64,000 bases of DNA from Harmothoe impar. Taxonomy: Eukaryota > Annelida > Polychaeta > Phyllodocida > Polynoidae. This document shows, piece after piece, positions 20,461 through 30,873 of this stretch. Where the stretch lies: NCBI GenBank assembly GCA_947462335.1, contig OX381707.1, forward strand, positions 62,845,773 to 62,909,772. The letters run 5' to 3'. The notes under the pieces were generated by a model. That model worked only from the letters and a program-made list of their open reading frames with translations. It had not been told where the DNA came from and did no database searches. A program made the translations under genes and the position numbers. How positions within the stretch are numbered: the stretch's first letter is position 1; every line of letters begins with the position of its first letter.

Positions 20461-21445
20461 CTGAAGTACTGCAGATGTATTGATTAGCCTAAATGCACAT
20501 TTGTTGTTGCAGTAACCATTGCAACATGTCTTTGTAGTCACTGGCATGATATATATGTCACGCGCAATATCGGAATTTGCGCAATATCGGAACTCCTACA
20601 TGATCATAAAATACATTACAAAATATATCAATATACCCCTCAAACAGAAAGGTAGGGCAAGGTATTTGCAAGGGGGTTATTCTGTATCATTTGGGTCCCA
20701 GGCAGCCAAAGCCCCAATGTTTTAGTACATCAGAAGCATTTCTGCCACACCCTATTCACAGCTACATACAGCTGTGACATGCATGTGGGTTCTCCCTGAC
20801 TGTTTTTATACCTCCAAGATGCTGTACAGTATCCTCAAACATATCTGAAATATATATTTATATTCTATATCTGTAGCTACAATAAAAACAGATAAGAATT
20901 CTCATACTGTGCAATCTAACTATGGTGCAATTCCAGAATTGCGCTGCGCAGTTCCGGAATTGTACAGGGGCAGTTCCGGAATTGGGCTGGTTCCTATTCT
21001 ACGCCTGACATATACATCCCGATATTGTCCAGAACTAATGCCTAATTACTTTAGCAAGCATTCCAGGCACCGTAAAATTGTGATATATTAAACTGCATGT
21101 GCTCCAGGCATGACCAGTCCCCTGTTACATCTATATCTGTGCGATATGAGACTAGAAATACGCAGCTATTTATAGGTTGTAATCTCAGGCGGGGCGGGAA
21201 GCTCCACCGGGTAACATGGTCGCGCATGCGCATAAGCGCACCATCCGGTTTCTTCTTCGATTCGGCCATTCCTCGAAAGCTCATGAATGCATCAGGTCGT
21301 TGGCGCTTCTATGTTTTCATTGCAATTTTTTTAGCTAGCCCTGGCTAACTAACAAAAACACTTTAGTTTATGTCAAGATAACGTTTTAAAACTTTATATA
21401 ACGTTATGTCATATCAAGGAGCCTTAGAGAAACGTTATATAACGT
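20461..21445. other. Intergenic DNA with CpG patch
   Basis: GCGCAATATCGGAA is repeated at 20559-20590, and inverted CAATTCC(G/A)GAATTG boxes lie at 20927-20985. A promoter-like patch is annotated separately. No recognised gene. Confidence 0.4.
21180..21330. promoter_or_regulatory. Possible CpG promoter patch (GC box, NRF1 site)
   Basis: GGCGGGGCGGG at 21188-21198 matches an Sp1-type GC box and GCGCATGCGC at 21222-21231 is a perfect NRF1 palindrome, within a locally CpG-rich segment in AT-rich surroundings. It lies about 120 bp left of the second Ngaro insertion. A host promoter is possible but no gene is seen downstream. Confidence 0.3.
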
Positions 21446-21685
21446 TATAAAGGTCTGAGAGGGGGGAGATAACAATTATGTTAAATACAATAATTATTAT
21501 AGTATGGGCACTCGGGCCCTGAGATGATTAGATCTACATTAGAAGAGTTACCGGTACTCCAGATTAATATAATATAATTAATAGCTACTACCGGTAAATT
21601 GAGAGATTATAATTAGCACATGTTAATTTAATAAATAAAACACGAGACATTAGTGTGGTGGAAATATATAGCACTAAACTCAGCC
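21446..21685 (-). repeat. Split direct repeat B2 of Ngaro 2
   Basis: 240 bp, matching 22269-22508; forms the outer (3') end of the minus-strand element. Confidence 0.85.
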
Positions 21686-21976
21686 CTATAACTTTATTAT
21701 CACAGCAATAACAATTACACCGAGTCAAAAATGCAGTCACACTCATTTTTTATACGTGACATATACCAAGGCTCACCAGGCCTATATGAAATAACACATG
21801 CATGAAAAAGGGGAAATAACCCCCTGCATCGCAATAACACAAGACCATTACCGCCTAACCAGGTCTAAACAGACACAGAAAGCTAACAATACATAAGTAT
21901 CATACAATAATCAGAATATCACAGAGAGAATAAATATCACATCAGAATAAATATCAGAATAAATATCCCAACAGAA

Positions 21977-22274
21977 TTAAAAATTTGAAATATTTGGAGA
22001 CTCGGGTGACGACCCTACTGGAGGAACTTGCTGTGGTCAACTGAAGACCGTTACTCCAGTGTGGGCTATTATAGTGCACCGTCATCAAATGGAATGTTGC
22101 TAGGCGACATGACCGCATGACGTCACGGTGGCGCTGATGTCATGCGGCGAGCCGGGGAACTACTCCCAGGGCGCCGCTGGCGCCTCCTAGAGGGGACGGC
22201 GAGCAACTCCCGCCTGGGAAACCGCTCCTCTCCTCCTGGGTTTTATACGTGCATAGTGCTATGCTGGGTATAAA
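21977..22274 (-). repeat. Split direct repeat A2 of Ngaro 2
   Basis: 298 bp, matching 26536-26833 at a constant offset of 4,559. It contains the TATA-like box and the CpG-rich segment of A1. Confidence 0.85.
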
Positions 22275-22508
22275 GGTCTGAGAGGGGGGAGATAACAATT
22301 ATGTTAAATACAATAATTATTATAGTATGGGCACTTGGGCCCTGAGATGATTAGATCTACATTAGAAGAGTTACCGGTACTCCAGATTAATATAATATAA
22401 TTAATAGCTACTACCGGTAAATTGAGAGATTATAATTAGCACATGTTAATTTAATAAATAAAACACGAGACATTAGTGTGGTAGAAATATATAGCACTAA
22501 ACTCAGCC
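22269..22508 (-). repeat. Split direct repeat B1 of Ngaro 2
   Basis: 240 bp copy of B2. It joins A2 through the shared TATAAA. Confidence 0.85.
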
Positions 22509-22534
22509 AAAACCTCCACACACACAATGGAACA

Positions 22535-23487
22535 TTACAAGAAAGAAGAAAAGAATTTACAAGGGGCATGCTCCAAGGCTGTCATTTCAGGAACAGACTG
22601 GTGCAAATACCTCCTCACCGCTGAAGAGCGCCAATTGCCCCTACGCATGATGGACTCCACAGGAACACCTAGATCTTTTAGTAGGGTAGAGCCACCATGC
22701 CTCAGCGAATGAGTAGAAACCCTGTCGACTGGAAGCTGCAAACTAACTGCACAGGCCTTCAACCTGGAGTAGACTTCCTCATATGTCAATGGGAACACCA
22801 AGCCACCCACCCTATGGTACAGGAGGGGGTCAGCCGGTGAAGAAACCTTAATAATGTCCAATAAAAATTCTCTTATACACCAAGGGGATCCAGGTACATC
22901 CTGCAAGAAAACAAAGAAATTATCCCTGGAAAATTGATCGGTCTTGCTAGACTTAATATTAATACGGATAGACCCTTCCAATGGCAGCAAACTTGTAACG
23001 CCAGTATTGTGCTGGGAAGCTGTCATGTGGCAGATCCGGAGAAGGCATCTGAACCCAAGAACAACTGAAATCCAAAATATAATATCAGTATGAGATGTTA
23101 AATCCAACATAGACCTAATGGCCAATATATCTGTGGGAGAAAAGGGGTAACGAACAGATTTCTTAGTATTATCATAAGACCTCTCAATACCGTTCAAAGT
23201 CTGTTTCAGAATGAAATCATCTGAGTGAGCAGGCCATCCTAACATCTTCTGCTGGTACCAAATGCCAGAAATATAGTTCCTAACAGACACAGGAGCAAAA
23301 CCCTCCTTGGATAAATAAGTCCCGTACAGCCCCGCCTGATCAGAAGAGCAGGGGTAGGGTACAAGAGAGAATTTCTTGCAGAAAGACATATACCTTTTAC
23401 ACTGAGCCGCCCTGGATATCTTAGTAGTTGGCGCTACTCCCTCATCCGCCAGTATGTACTGGGCAATCCGAAGGGTCTGGAGCTCAG
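22535..23487 (-). CDS. Tyrosine recombinase (Ngaro 2 ORF3)
   Basis: About 317 residues, homologous to the recombinase at 11250-12175. Catalytic residues: Arg in GFRCLLRICHM, Lys in SSKTDQ, His-x-x-Arg in THSLRHGGSTLL, Trp in GNWRSSA and Tyr in VRRYL. The open frame begins at 23503 with TTG and there is no ATG before the conserved core, so translation must begin elsewhere. TCTCTTTACAG ends at 23488, directly before the exon start taken here, as in the first element. A spliced mRNA or a fusion through overlap with Pol would explain expression. No internal stops. Confidence 0.88.
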
Positions 23488-25608
23488 CTGTAAAGAGAAT
23501 CAACTATATTATAATCTAATAGAGAAGCATTACATTTATCCACAGTACCCCTGTACGGGAGCCTAGAAAGGTGATCAGCCAGCACATTGTCCTTTGACTT
23601 AATATAGGTGGCATATAATTCTACATTGAGAATGAAACATAGCCAAAAAATCTCCCATAGCCAGGACATGCACAACTTATTTTTACTCCTCCCAGAATTA
23701 ATCATATGTAAAACTTGCATATTATCTGTTATCACATGTAATTTCTTATTAGAGTAAGAGGCGCCTGAGCCCCACCAGAACAGGCCAGAGCTCATACACA
23801 TTTATATTGCCGCAATGAACTCTAATATTGTCCATCTCCGGGCTAGCCTCTTCATGTAAAGAACTAACCTTACCAGCAACCCTGAAACCCTCCCAAGTAC
23901 CGTAGAAAAAGTCACCGCCCATCCAGGCGCCGAAACCCCTTTTGGACGCGTCAGATACCATAGGAACGTCTAGCAGATCTCTATTAATCAAGGCTTTAGA
24001 GTTGAAAACACCACAGAACTGTCTCCACCATAGAAGATCCTCTCTAGTTTCCTCACTCAAAAAGATAGCCCTACCTGGTCTAGCTCTTGCACACAAATCG
24101 TACAGCCTACGACTAAACGTACGACCCCCCCTAACCACCTGAGAGCAAAAGGACATCAAGCCCCCAATTTTTTGGAGCCTTTTCTTATGGACAAATTTCA
24201 TATTTAAACAATCATCCAGAGCCTCTTTTAATTTGATCACCTTCTCAGGGGGGAGGGACAGTTCCATAGCGACTGAATCAATGGTTATACCCAAGAACAC
24301 CGCCCTTTGGCTAGGTAGGGTAACCTTACTATAAGAAACGACAAAACCCAAAAATTCCATACACTCTATCAAAAGGTCTCTTTGGCGAAGGCACTCAGCC
24401 TCTGACTCCGCTAGAACAATGAAGTCGTCCAAATAACTGACCAAGGTGCACACACCGTGAGCCTTTGCTACCTTAACCACAAAGTTAGATATGGAATTAA
24501 AAATATTAGGGGCGCACCTAAGACCAAAACTTAACCTGTTGTTCTTATAATACTCCAAACCCTCCCCCGCGTCCCAAGCGAACCCTTGGAACTCGGCATG
24601 AGAGGCTAAAACATTAACCGTCCTATAGGCTGACTTCAAATCTACCACAGCCATGTACATGTTAGGCTTCAACTGGTCAGCCACAGTATATACAGAATTA
24701 TAGGAAAAAGGCTCATATGTGTTCAACATGAAGTTATTTATCGCCAGGGTATCAGGCATAGAGCAGTCTGTAATAGGCCTAAGTTTCCCATTGGATTTTT
24801 CTACACCCCCCATGGCATGAACGCACCTGGGAGGAGGAACTACCTTAGTAACATAACCATCCTCTAGCTCTTGCTTTACGATATCACACATTTCAGAATA
24901 AAAAGGATCTTCCAGAATGGTCTTATAATTTTCACATGTGTAAGAGGTATCACAACCCTCATCTACAATAGCAAAGCCCTGGAGGACCCCCTCCCAGATA
25001 AATTTAGCCTCTTCCTTCCTACCCACACACACATTGGCACTGCCAGATATGTATGGGGCAAACCTGCAAGGCATAAGTTGAGCTTTTTCAGAACCTATAT
25101 AATGAATACAGTTGCAAGAGCCACTAAGGCAATCGTCATACACATGTACAGTAGGCATAGAACCTACACCATCAATGGAAAATAAAAGAACCCTGTCCAC
25201 CGCTGAAGCCGGGGACAGTGGTTCAATAGCCAGCGGCGCCTGATTCAAAGCGACAACTGCTGGCACCTCTACTACTAACCCCTCCGCCGCCACCGCCTGC
25301 TTTGAAGCCCGGCGAGGGACGAACGGGGCGCACTCAGGATTCAGATTACTGTCTGTACCAACTACACCACATGGGGGAAAAACTTCTAGAGTGTTACATT
25401 GAGGAACCATACTACCGGTACCTTTACCCTCATTATCAGTGCCATAATTACCTGTACATAAATCTAAAACACCAGCACCCTTTCCCATAGGGTCAGGGAT
25501 GAACGCAGGAGCGGCTGGATTTAATTTAGAATTTTTTACAAGACATAAAGAGTGGGTATTAACAGGGGAAACATTTAAGGCACCAACCACCTGTCTACCC
25601 CAACCATC
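23484..25608 (-). pseudogene. Reverse transcriptase/RNase H with frameshift (Ngaro 2 ORF2)
   Basis: Homologue of the polymerase at 9234-11270. RT motifs include RPITDCSMP, VVDLKSAYRTV, LSFGLRCAP and the catalytic YLDDF box (about 24421-24440). RNase H parts are VSDASKRGFGAW and NVYELWPVLVGLRR; then the frame breaks near 23755-23775 and ITDNMQVL and VLADHLSRLP continue in another frame down to 23484. Compared with element 1, four codons (12 nt) are replaced by 4 nt, a net loss of 8 nt, so RNase H is split between its second and third acidic residues. Upstream, the frame is in phase with Gag across one TAG (25609-25611) and no in-frame ATG is present near the join. Confidence 0.85.
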
Positions 25609-26508
25609 CTACTTATCAGCTTTACCTGTTGAACAGGTCATTGAACCATGGCTAGTGCTACGGCAAAAAATGCAATTATGAGCATACTTGCACCCAGCAG
25701 TGTCGCATTTACCCTTATTAAATGCAAAGCAAGGTCTCTTCTCCTTTAAACCATCAGCTTTAGGCCTAGACTTGTTCCCAACCTTAGCTGCCGACACTAT
25801 AGTGCTATCGTAGGAGAAGAATCTGAAGACATCTGAGGTCAATACCGTGCCGAAGGCATCAGCACCAACCACGTCCGCCCTCTCTCTTACACTTTTATCA
25901 TAGGAGACTAAAGACCCCACCCTGTATACTTTTGTCATGGCCTTCTCGCAGAGCATCTCCATATGGGACAGCAGGCCGTCAACCTCCTCCCCCTGTTTTA
26001 GCAGTATTAAAACGGTTCTAACTGACACAAGCATTAAGGTTTCAAAGGAATCTACCCTAATACCCCTCTCAACAAAATTCTTCTGACGAAATGCTGAGTC
26101 ATGCTTACTGCTAGCTCTGTGACGACCCTGGCTACTGGAGGAGTCCTCTGATGACGACCTGCCACGGGTATACGACGGTGAAGGCTGTCTTGCACGCCTC
26201 CTGCCCCTGCTCGCTGCTCCAGAACCACTGCCACTCGGGAGACGACCCTCGGGACTTGGGTGACGACCCTCGGATTCCTTGGCCTCACTCAGCTTCTCGA
26301 GGTGGTCCTGCACGGTAGACACTATCCTTGCAAGGCGATCGAAACCACCCTCGACCCTCGCCAGACGACCCTCCGATTCCGCTAGCGCTTGTTGTGTTCT
26401 TTGTAAAATAATTCCCGAGCTGACCACGCCCCCTTCTTCCACATCTGGACACGCCCCCGCCTTCGCTGCCTTCTTGCCGGCCTTCTTTGGTGACTTCCTA
26501 GGCGCCAT
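25609..26508 (-). CDS. Gag-like protein with CCCH and CCHC zinc fingers (Ngaro 2 ORF1)
   Basis: 299-residue homologue of the protein at 8325-9233. Lysine-rich start (MAPRKSPKKAGKKAAKAG), a predicted short coiled coil (ESEGRLARVEGGFDRLARI), an Arg/Ser-rich middle, a conserved helix-rich region (FETLMLVSVRTVLILLKQG), then C-x7-C-x4-C-x3-H (CFAFNKGKC...CKYAH) and C-x2-C-x4-H-x4-C (CIFCRSTSHGSMTC). The ATG at 26508 lies 28 bp inside A1. It ends KADK followed by TAG, and the Pol frame follows in phase. Confidence 0.85.
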   Translation of the reverse strand: MAPRKSPKKAGKKAAKAGACPDVEEGGVVSSGIILQRTQQALAESEGRLARVEGGFDRLARIVSTVQDHLEKLSEAKESEGRHPSPEGRLPSGSGSGAASRGRRRARQPSPSYTRGRSSSEDSSSSQGRHRASSKHDSAFRQKNFVERGIRVDSFETLMLVSVRTVLILLKQGEEVDGLLSHMEMLCEKAMTKVYRVGSLVSYDKSVRERADVVGADAFGTVLTSDVFRFFSYDSTIVSAAKVGNKSRPKADGLKEKRPCFAFNKGKCDTAGCKYAHNCIFCRSTSHGSMTCSTGKADK

Positions 26509-26535
26509 GACGAGCAAGACTCCGCTGACGACCCG

Positions 26536-26833
26536 TTAAAAATTTGAAATATTTGGAGACTCGGGTGACGACCCTACTGGAGGAACTTGCTGTGGTCAAC
26601 TGAAGACCGTTACTCCAGTGTGGGCTATTATAGTGCACCGTCATCAAATGGAATGTTGCTAGGCGACATGACCGCATGACGTCACGGTGGCGCTGATGTC
26701 ATGCGGCGAGCCGGGGAACTACTCCCAGGGCGCCGCTGGCGCCTCCTAGAGGGGACGGCGAGCAACTCCCGCCTGGGAAACCGCTCCTCTCCTCCTGGGT
26801 TTTATACGTGCATAGTGCTATGCTGGGTATAAA
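26536..26833 (-). repeat. Split direct repeat A1 of Ngaro 2 with TATA box
   Basis: Left (5') terminal repeat of the minus-strand element. On the minus strand TATAAAA (26800-26806) precedes a CpG-rich stretch, a plausible promoter for the full-length transcript. Confidence 0.85.
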
Positions 26834-27486
26834 ATGTTGTATAACGTTTTTTGTTTACTTGGTGTCTTGTGCCATGTATCTTGCCGCCTGCAGCGCAACT
26901 CTCCTCTGCTCTTTGATTACGTTACTGGTTGTTGTTCAGCAGTTCAATGGATGTTTGTGTCTCTTAATTATAAGGGGTGGGGGAGGACAATGGGAACACA
27001 TTCACTGGTAGAAGGATGGACGCGCTCTAAAGTTATATATAGCAGAAAAGAGGGCATAGTATGGCATACTCTGTTTGTGTGAGTTAATTATTGATTACCA
27101 ACCTGTGCCATTCTATCCTTTGTCAACTCATTTAATTTGACTAGCCTTTAATCCTGTAATCATTTCACAGAAATTAACAGAGGAACCCTGATGCCTAACA
27201 CAAGAAATTGTACATCACTTAGAAATAATGCAACACCATCAAGATAAGCAAAATAATTGCTTTCATTTTTTTGAGTTTATAAATGTATTTATTCACGGAG
27301 TGATTTTCAAATACAATTTACAGTCCACAAAATGAGATTTCTTATCTCAGTACATATCAGTATACAGGTCATGTTCAGAATCATAATGGATACATAATGC
27401 AGCGGTTAACTGGTAGGTATAATTTACAGGAGAGATAGTATTTCATGCTTCAGAGCAGATAGGTATAGACATGAGTGCAATTACTC
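26834..27486. other. Spacer and 3' UTR of the minus-strand LINE
   Basis: From about 27190 to 27486 this is probably the 3' UTR of the LINE ORF on the minus strand, with AATAAA (minus) at 27288-27293. Its exact 3' end and any target duplication were not found. The remainder shows nothing recognisable. Confidence 0.4.
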
Positions 27487-30400
27487 TCACTCTAGTGGCA
27501 TTAAGCCCTTAGCTCTCAGCGTATTATTAAAGAGATGCTGCAGTTTTTGCTGGGCTTTAGCGCGGAATGTCTCTTTACAGGCAGCCTTCCTGCACGATGT
27601 ATTCAGGCTATTCCACAGGTCTATGCCTCTGTATAAGGGGCTCTTCCGGTAGCCAAGCATGTTAGAGCATGGGTATTTCAATAGGCCGGTGTCAGTGGAA
27701 CGCATCACCCGTCCCCCCGCCACCGCCCCACGGAAAGTCAGACCCAGAGCCACATTGTCGTGCGTGCTACCGTACATGTACTTGTGTATTAATAACAACA
27801 GTTGTAAATCGAACCTGACCGCGAGGTAGTCTATGTTGGCATCCCGGTGGAGGTGCGCGACATGGTGTTTGACAGGCAGTTTCAGACAGATTCTCAGACA
27901 TTTATTTTGCATTAATTGAAGGCGGCGGTGCTGGGTTTCTGTCACTCCATTATATAGATAGCCACAGTAGTCCATTACCGGTAATATTGTCTGCTTGTAA
28001 ACAAGAGTGGCAGTGTGCTTAGTCATTTTGCCTCGCGTTTTGCACAGCATGACATTGCGGTAGTTACAATTATTTACTGATTTACATATTGTGTTTTCGA
28101 AGTTTAGATTATTGTCTAGTATAACTCCTAGGTACTCATATTGATCACAGGTTTTTAATACAGTGGAACCCATGCTAATACTGGGTATATAGGACAGTGG
28201 GTTTGGTTTAACATGAGTGAAGGCTATTACCTTAGTTTTATCCGTATTTATACACAGACCGCTTTTGACAAACCAGTTAAAGACAGAATTAGCATCGAGT
28301 TGGAGCATGTCGCTCGCACTTTTAACATCGCAACCAGTGGTGTAAAAGACCACGTCATCGGCGTACATAATTATTTTACATTTCTGTATGACATGTGGGA
28401 GGTTATTAATGAAACATATGAATAGTAGGGGGCCCAGGATGGACCCCTGGGGGACGCCATAGTTAATCTTTGCATCCCTTGATTTCACATTATTACATAA
28501 GACACGCTGGGTTCTGTTGGACAGATAGGCGCATAACCAGTCACAGTAAATATCAGGCAAGTTTAAATCTCTCATACGGTTTAGTAATTCAGAGTGATGT
28601 ATACAATCAAAAGCCTTCCGTACGTCCAGGAAACACGCCACCAGGGGGAGCCTGTCATCCCTGGCTCGGTAGATGTCATTTGTTAGCCTAAACACGGCGT
28701 CATTCGTTCCCCTGGACGCACGGAAGCCATACTGGCAGTCAGCAAGTAAATTATTATCTTCCAGCCTGCTATACAATTCGCGATATACAATTCGTTCCAT
28801 GATCTTACTAGGCATGGGCAGGAGCGAGATAGGTCGCCAGTTGCCCACCTCTCGCAGATCACCGGACTTGGGCAAGGGAACCACAGTGGCGGCAGCCCAG
28901 CCTTTAGGAAAAGACACACGGTGGAGACATGTATTAATAATAGAGGTCAATTGCGGAGTTAGAATGAGTAGTGCGTCCTTTAGTACAGTTGCACTGATAT
29001 TCTCCAGCCCACTAGACTTGTGGACATTGATGCCATTCAATAAATCAATTACACAGGAATAATGCACAGTTGTAGATTCGGTCGGGGTATATACATTATT
29101 AATGGGAGTACAACTGGTACGTACGTCGGGGGTGTCACCAAGGGAGGTGAACAGTTTTTCACCAATTCCCGTGAAAAATTCGTTTATATACTCGGGTACA
29201 TCTGAACCTTTGATATCAGTACCAGTCTCGTGGTGCCGCATGACTATGTTGGGGCGGTCCCTACCGGTCCTGCCCAGTAATATATTGAGTTCTCGCCAGA
29301 ATTTGTAGGGATTTGACTTATGCTCTTCTACTTTTTGCAAGAAATAATTTTCTTCTGCATCCCGAGTCATGGCACTGATATCACGTCTGGCCTGTTTGGC
29401 CAATTCTAGGAGGTCGTTATTAACCTTGCCATTAGCACAGTATTCTTGAATATATTGGTTTCGCTCATAGATCACCTCGTATATATGACGCGACATCCAT
29501 GGCTTACTCATGTCTTTGATTTCCATGTCGCGGATACTACAATGTAGATCTAGGTATGAGGTAATGTGGCTAAGCATTAGGTTCCATTTTACATCAACAT
29601 CATCAGAACAATTAAATTCATACCAATCAACATTTAATAAGTAGTCAGTAAAATCAGCATGATTGTAATTCCTGTACGAGCGACCAGATATTATTTTCTT
29701 TACGAACACCTCAGCCGGTTTTTTCCTAATCACAAACACTGGAAGATGATCGCTGACTAACAGAGGTAGGGTTCCGTATTCCTTTACTATTTCACAATCT
29801 GTACTGATTAGGTCAATGCAGGTTCCCCCCGGCTTATTAGGATGCGGTCGTGTGATTTTATCAACAATTATATCGCGTAGGCCTAGGGAGTCTACTGCTC
29901 GCAAGTAGTATTTGGTTTTACAATCATCTGGACTTAGCAAATCCACATTTAAGTCACCAATGAGCCATCGCTCTCTGCCTATAAAAACATCATGTTTACA
30001 TATATCAGAAATAGCGTCGATGCACTTTACATAACTCCCATTTGGGGGCCGGTATACATGGATGAACGAGGTGAGGCGGTGTTTTTCTTGTGTAAAATGG
30101 ATCACCATCACTTCAATATCACTATTTGAACGTAGTAGTTCATTGTCTATACTACAATAAGGGGCCATCCTATCACAGACATAAATTAATAGGCCACCTC
30201 CGACCTTGTCCACGACACGGTCGTACCTAAAAAATGTATAACCGGGTACGTGTATTTTATGATTAGAGTAGCCATCGATTAGCCAACTTTCACTCACACA
30301 GAGCACATCAAACAATTTTACGAGGTCGTACAATTCACCAAATTTTAGATTAAGACTTCTAATGTTATAGTGGCCTATGCGGAGGCCTTTGAAATTCGCG

Positions 30401-30543
30401 AAAGATCCAAGACTCGTGGTCCTATAGTTACCACAAGGGTTTATAGTACGAGTATGGACAGGAGGAGTGCCTCGTAGTAAGGCATTTTGACAAAGAGCGT
30501 CATTTTCTGTGATTGTGTCAGGGGTGTTCGAGGATGGATCCAT
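27487..30543 (-). CDS. LINE ORF2: AP endonuclease and reverse transcriptase
   Basis: 1,018-residue non-LTR retrotransposon polyprotein, uninterrupted. The amino part is an apurinic-type endonuclease: HYNIRSLN, VSESWL, GGGLLIYV, GDLNVDLL and SDHLPVF supply the usual metal-binding Asn/Glu/Asp and catalytic His. The reverse transcriptase follows with NWRPISLLP, ADCQYGFRASRGTNDAV, CFLDVRKAFDCI, GVPQGSILGPLLF and the catalytic YADD at about residue 727. The carboxy region (LMQNKCLRICLKLP) resembles the CR1/L2/Jockey group; I assign only to that broad group. The ATG at 30543 is followed by a low-complexity leader before the endonuclease. No ORF1 lies upstream in the same direction; instead a divergent ORF begins 330 bp away. 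The intact frame implies a young or still active copy. Confidence 0.9.
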   Translation of the reverse strand: MDPSSNTPDTITENDALCQNALLRGTPPVHTRTINPCGNYRTTSLGSFANFKGLRIGHYNIRSLNLKFGELYDLVKLFDVLCVSESWLIDGYSNHKIHVPGYTFFRYDRVVDKVGGGLLIYVCDRMAPYCSIDNELLRSNSDIEVMVIHFTQEKHRLTSFIHVYRPPNGSYVKCIDAISDICKHDVFIGRERWLIGDLNVDLLSPDDCKTKYYLRAVDSLGLRDIIVDKITRPHPNKPGGTCIDLISTDCEIVKEYGTLPLLVSDHLPVFVIRKKPAEVFVKKIISGRSYRNYNHADFTDYLLNVDWYEFNCSDDVDVKWNLMLSHITSYLDLHCSIRDMEIKDMSKPWMSRHIYEVIYERNQYIQEYCANGKVNNDLLELAKQARRDISAMTRDAEENYFLQKVEEHKSNPYKFWRELNILLGRTGRDRPNIVMRHHETGTDIKGSDVPEYINEFFTGIGEKLFTSLGDTPDVRTSCTPINNVYTPTESTTVHYSCVIDLLNGINVHKSSGLENISATVLKDALLILTPQLTSIINTCLHRVSFPKGWAAATVVPLPKSGDLREVGNWRPISLLPMPSKIMERIVYRELYSRLEDNNLLADCQYGFRASRGTNDAVFRLTNDIYRARDDRLPLVACFLDVRKAFDCIHHSELLNRMRDLNLPDIYCDWLCAYLSNRTQRVLCNNVKSRDAKINYGVPQGSILGPLLFICFINNLPHVIQKCKIIMYADDVVFYTTGCDVKSASDMLQLDANSVFNWFVKSGLCINTDKTKVIAFTHVKPNPLSYIPSISMGSTVLKTCDQYEYLGVILDNNLNFENTICKSVNNCNYRNVMLCKTRGKMTKHTATLVYKQTILPVMDYCGYLYNGVTETQHRRLQLMQNKCLRICLKLPVKHHVAHLHRDANIDYLAVRFDLQLLLLIHKYMYGSTHDNVALGLTFRGAVAGGRVMRSTDTGLLKYPCSNMLGYRKSPLYRGIDLWNSLNTSCRKAACKETFRAKAQQKLQHLFNNTLRAKGLMPLE

Positions 30544-30873
30544 TCAGGAGGTACGGTGCAGGCACCTCATTATATACACGGAGATAAGCAGGTTACTAAC
30601 TAATTAGTATCATTAGATACTGTAGTTATATTATGTTTTTAGTACACACAGGTAGTCTGCTGAACTAAGCTAGCGATGAACCAGAACACCACCTCCATGT
30701 CAAGAAAGATGGCCGCCAAGCATAGCTAACGTGTGAGCGAGCTCCCTCGAATATCATGGAGATCAGCAGTTTAGATACCTAGGACTACTCTGAAACTAGC
30801 TCAGATTAACTATAAAGTATACTGGACTCACCAGACTACAATCTGGAGCTATGCTCCACTCCACTCGCCTGCG
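30544..30873. promoter_or_regulatory. 330-bp spacer between divergent ORFs, possible bidirectional promoter
   Basis: Toward the plus-strand ORF there is TATAAAG at 30811-30817, 57 bp before its ATG, and AAGATGGCCGCC at 30706-30717, a YY1-type site like those near LINE transcription starts. Toward the minus-strand ORF there is TATATAA (minus, 30570-30576) close to its ATG. These motifs are seen; bidirectional promoter activity is inferred. Confidence 0.4.

Larger units (their letters stand above)
21446..26833 (-). mobile_element. Ngaro-like retrotransposon 2 (DIRS order)
   Basis: A 5.4-kb element of the same family on the minus strand. Reading leftward: A1 (26536-26833), Gag, Pol, recombinase, B1 (22269-22508), A2 (21977-22274), a 291-bp spacer and B2 (21446-21685). 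A copies match over 298 bp and B copies over 240 bp with about two differences seen. Repeat sequences are unrelated to those of element 1, while the protein motifs are clearly homologous, so these are two distinct lineages. It is inserted in an AT-rich palindromic site, AACGTTATAA / ATGTTGTATAACG. The Pol frame is damaged in RNase H; the other two frames are open. Confidence 0.9.
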
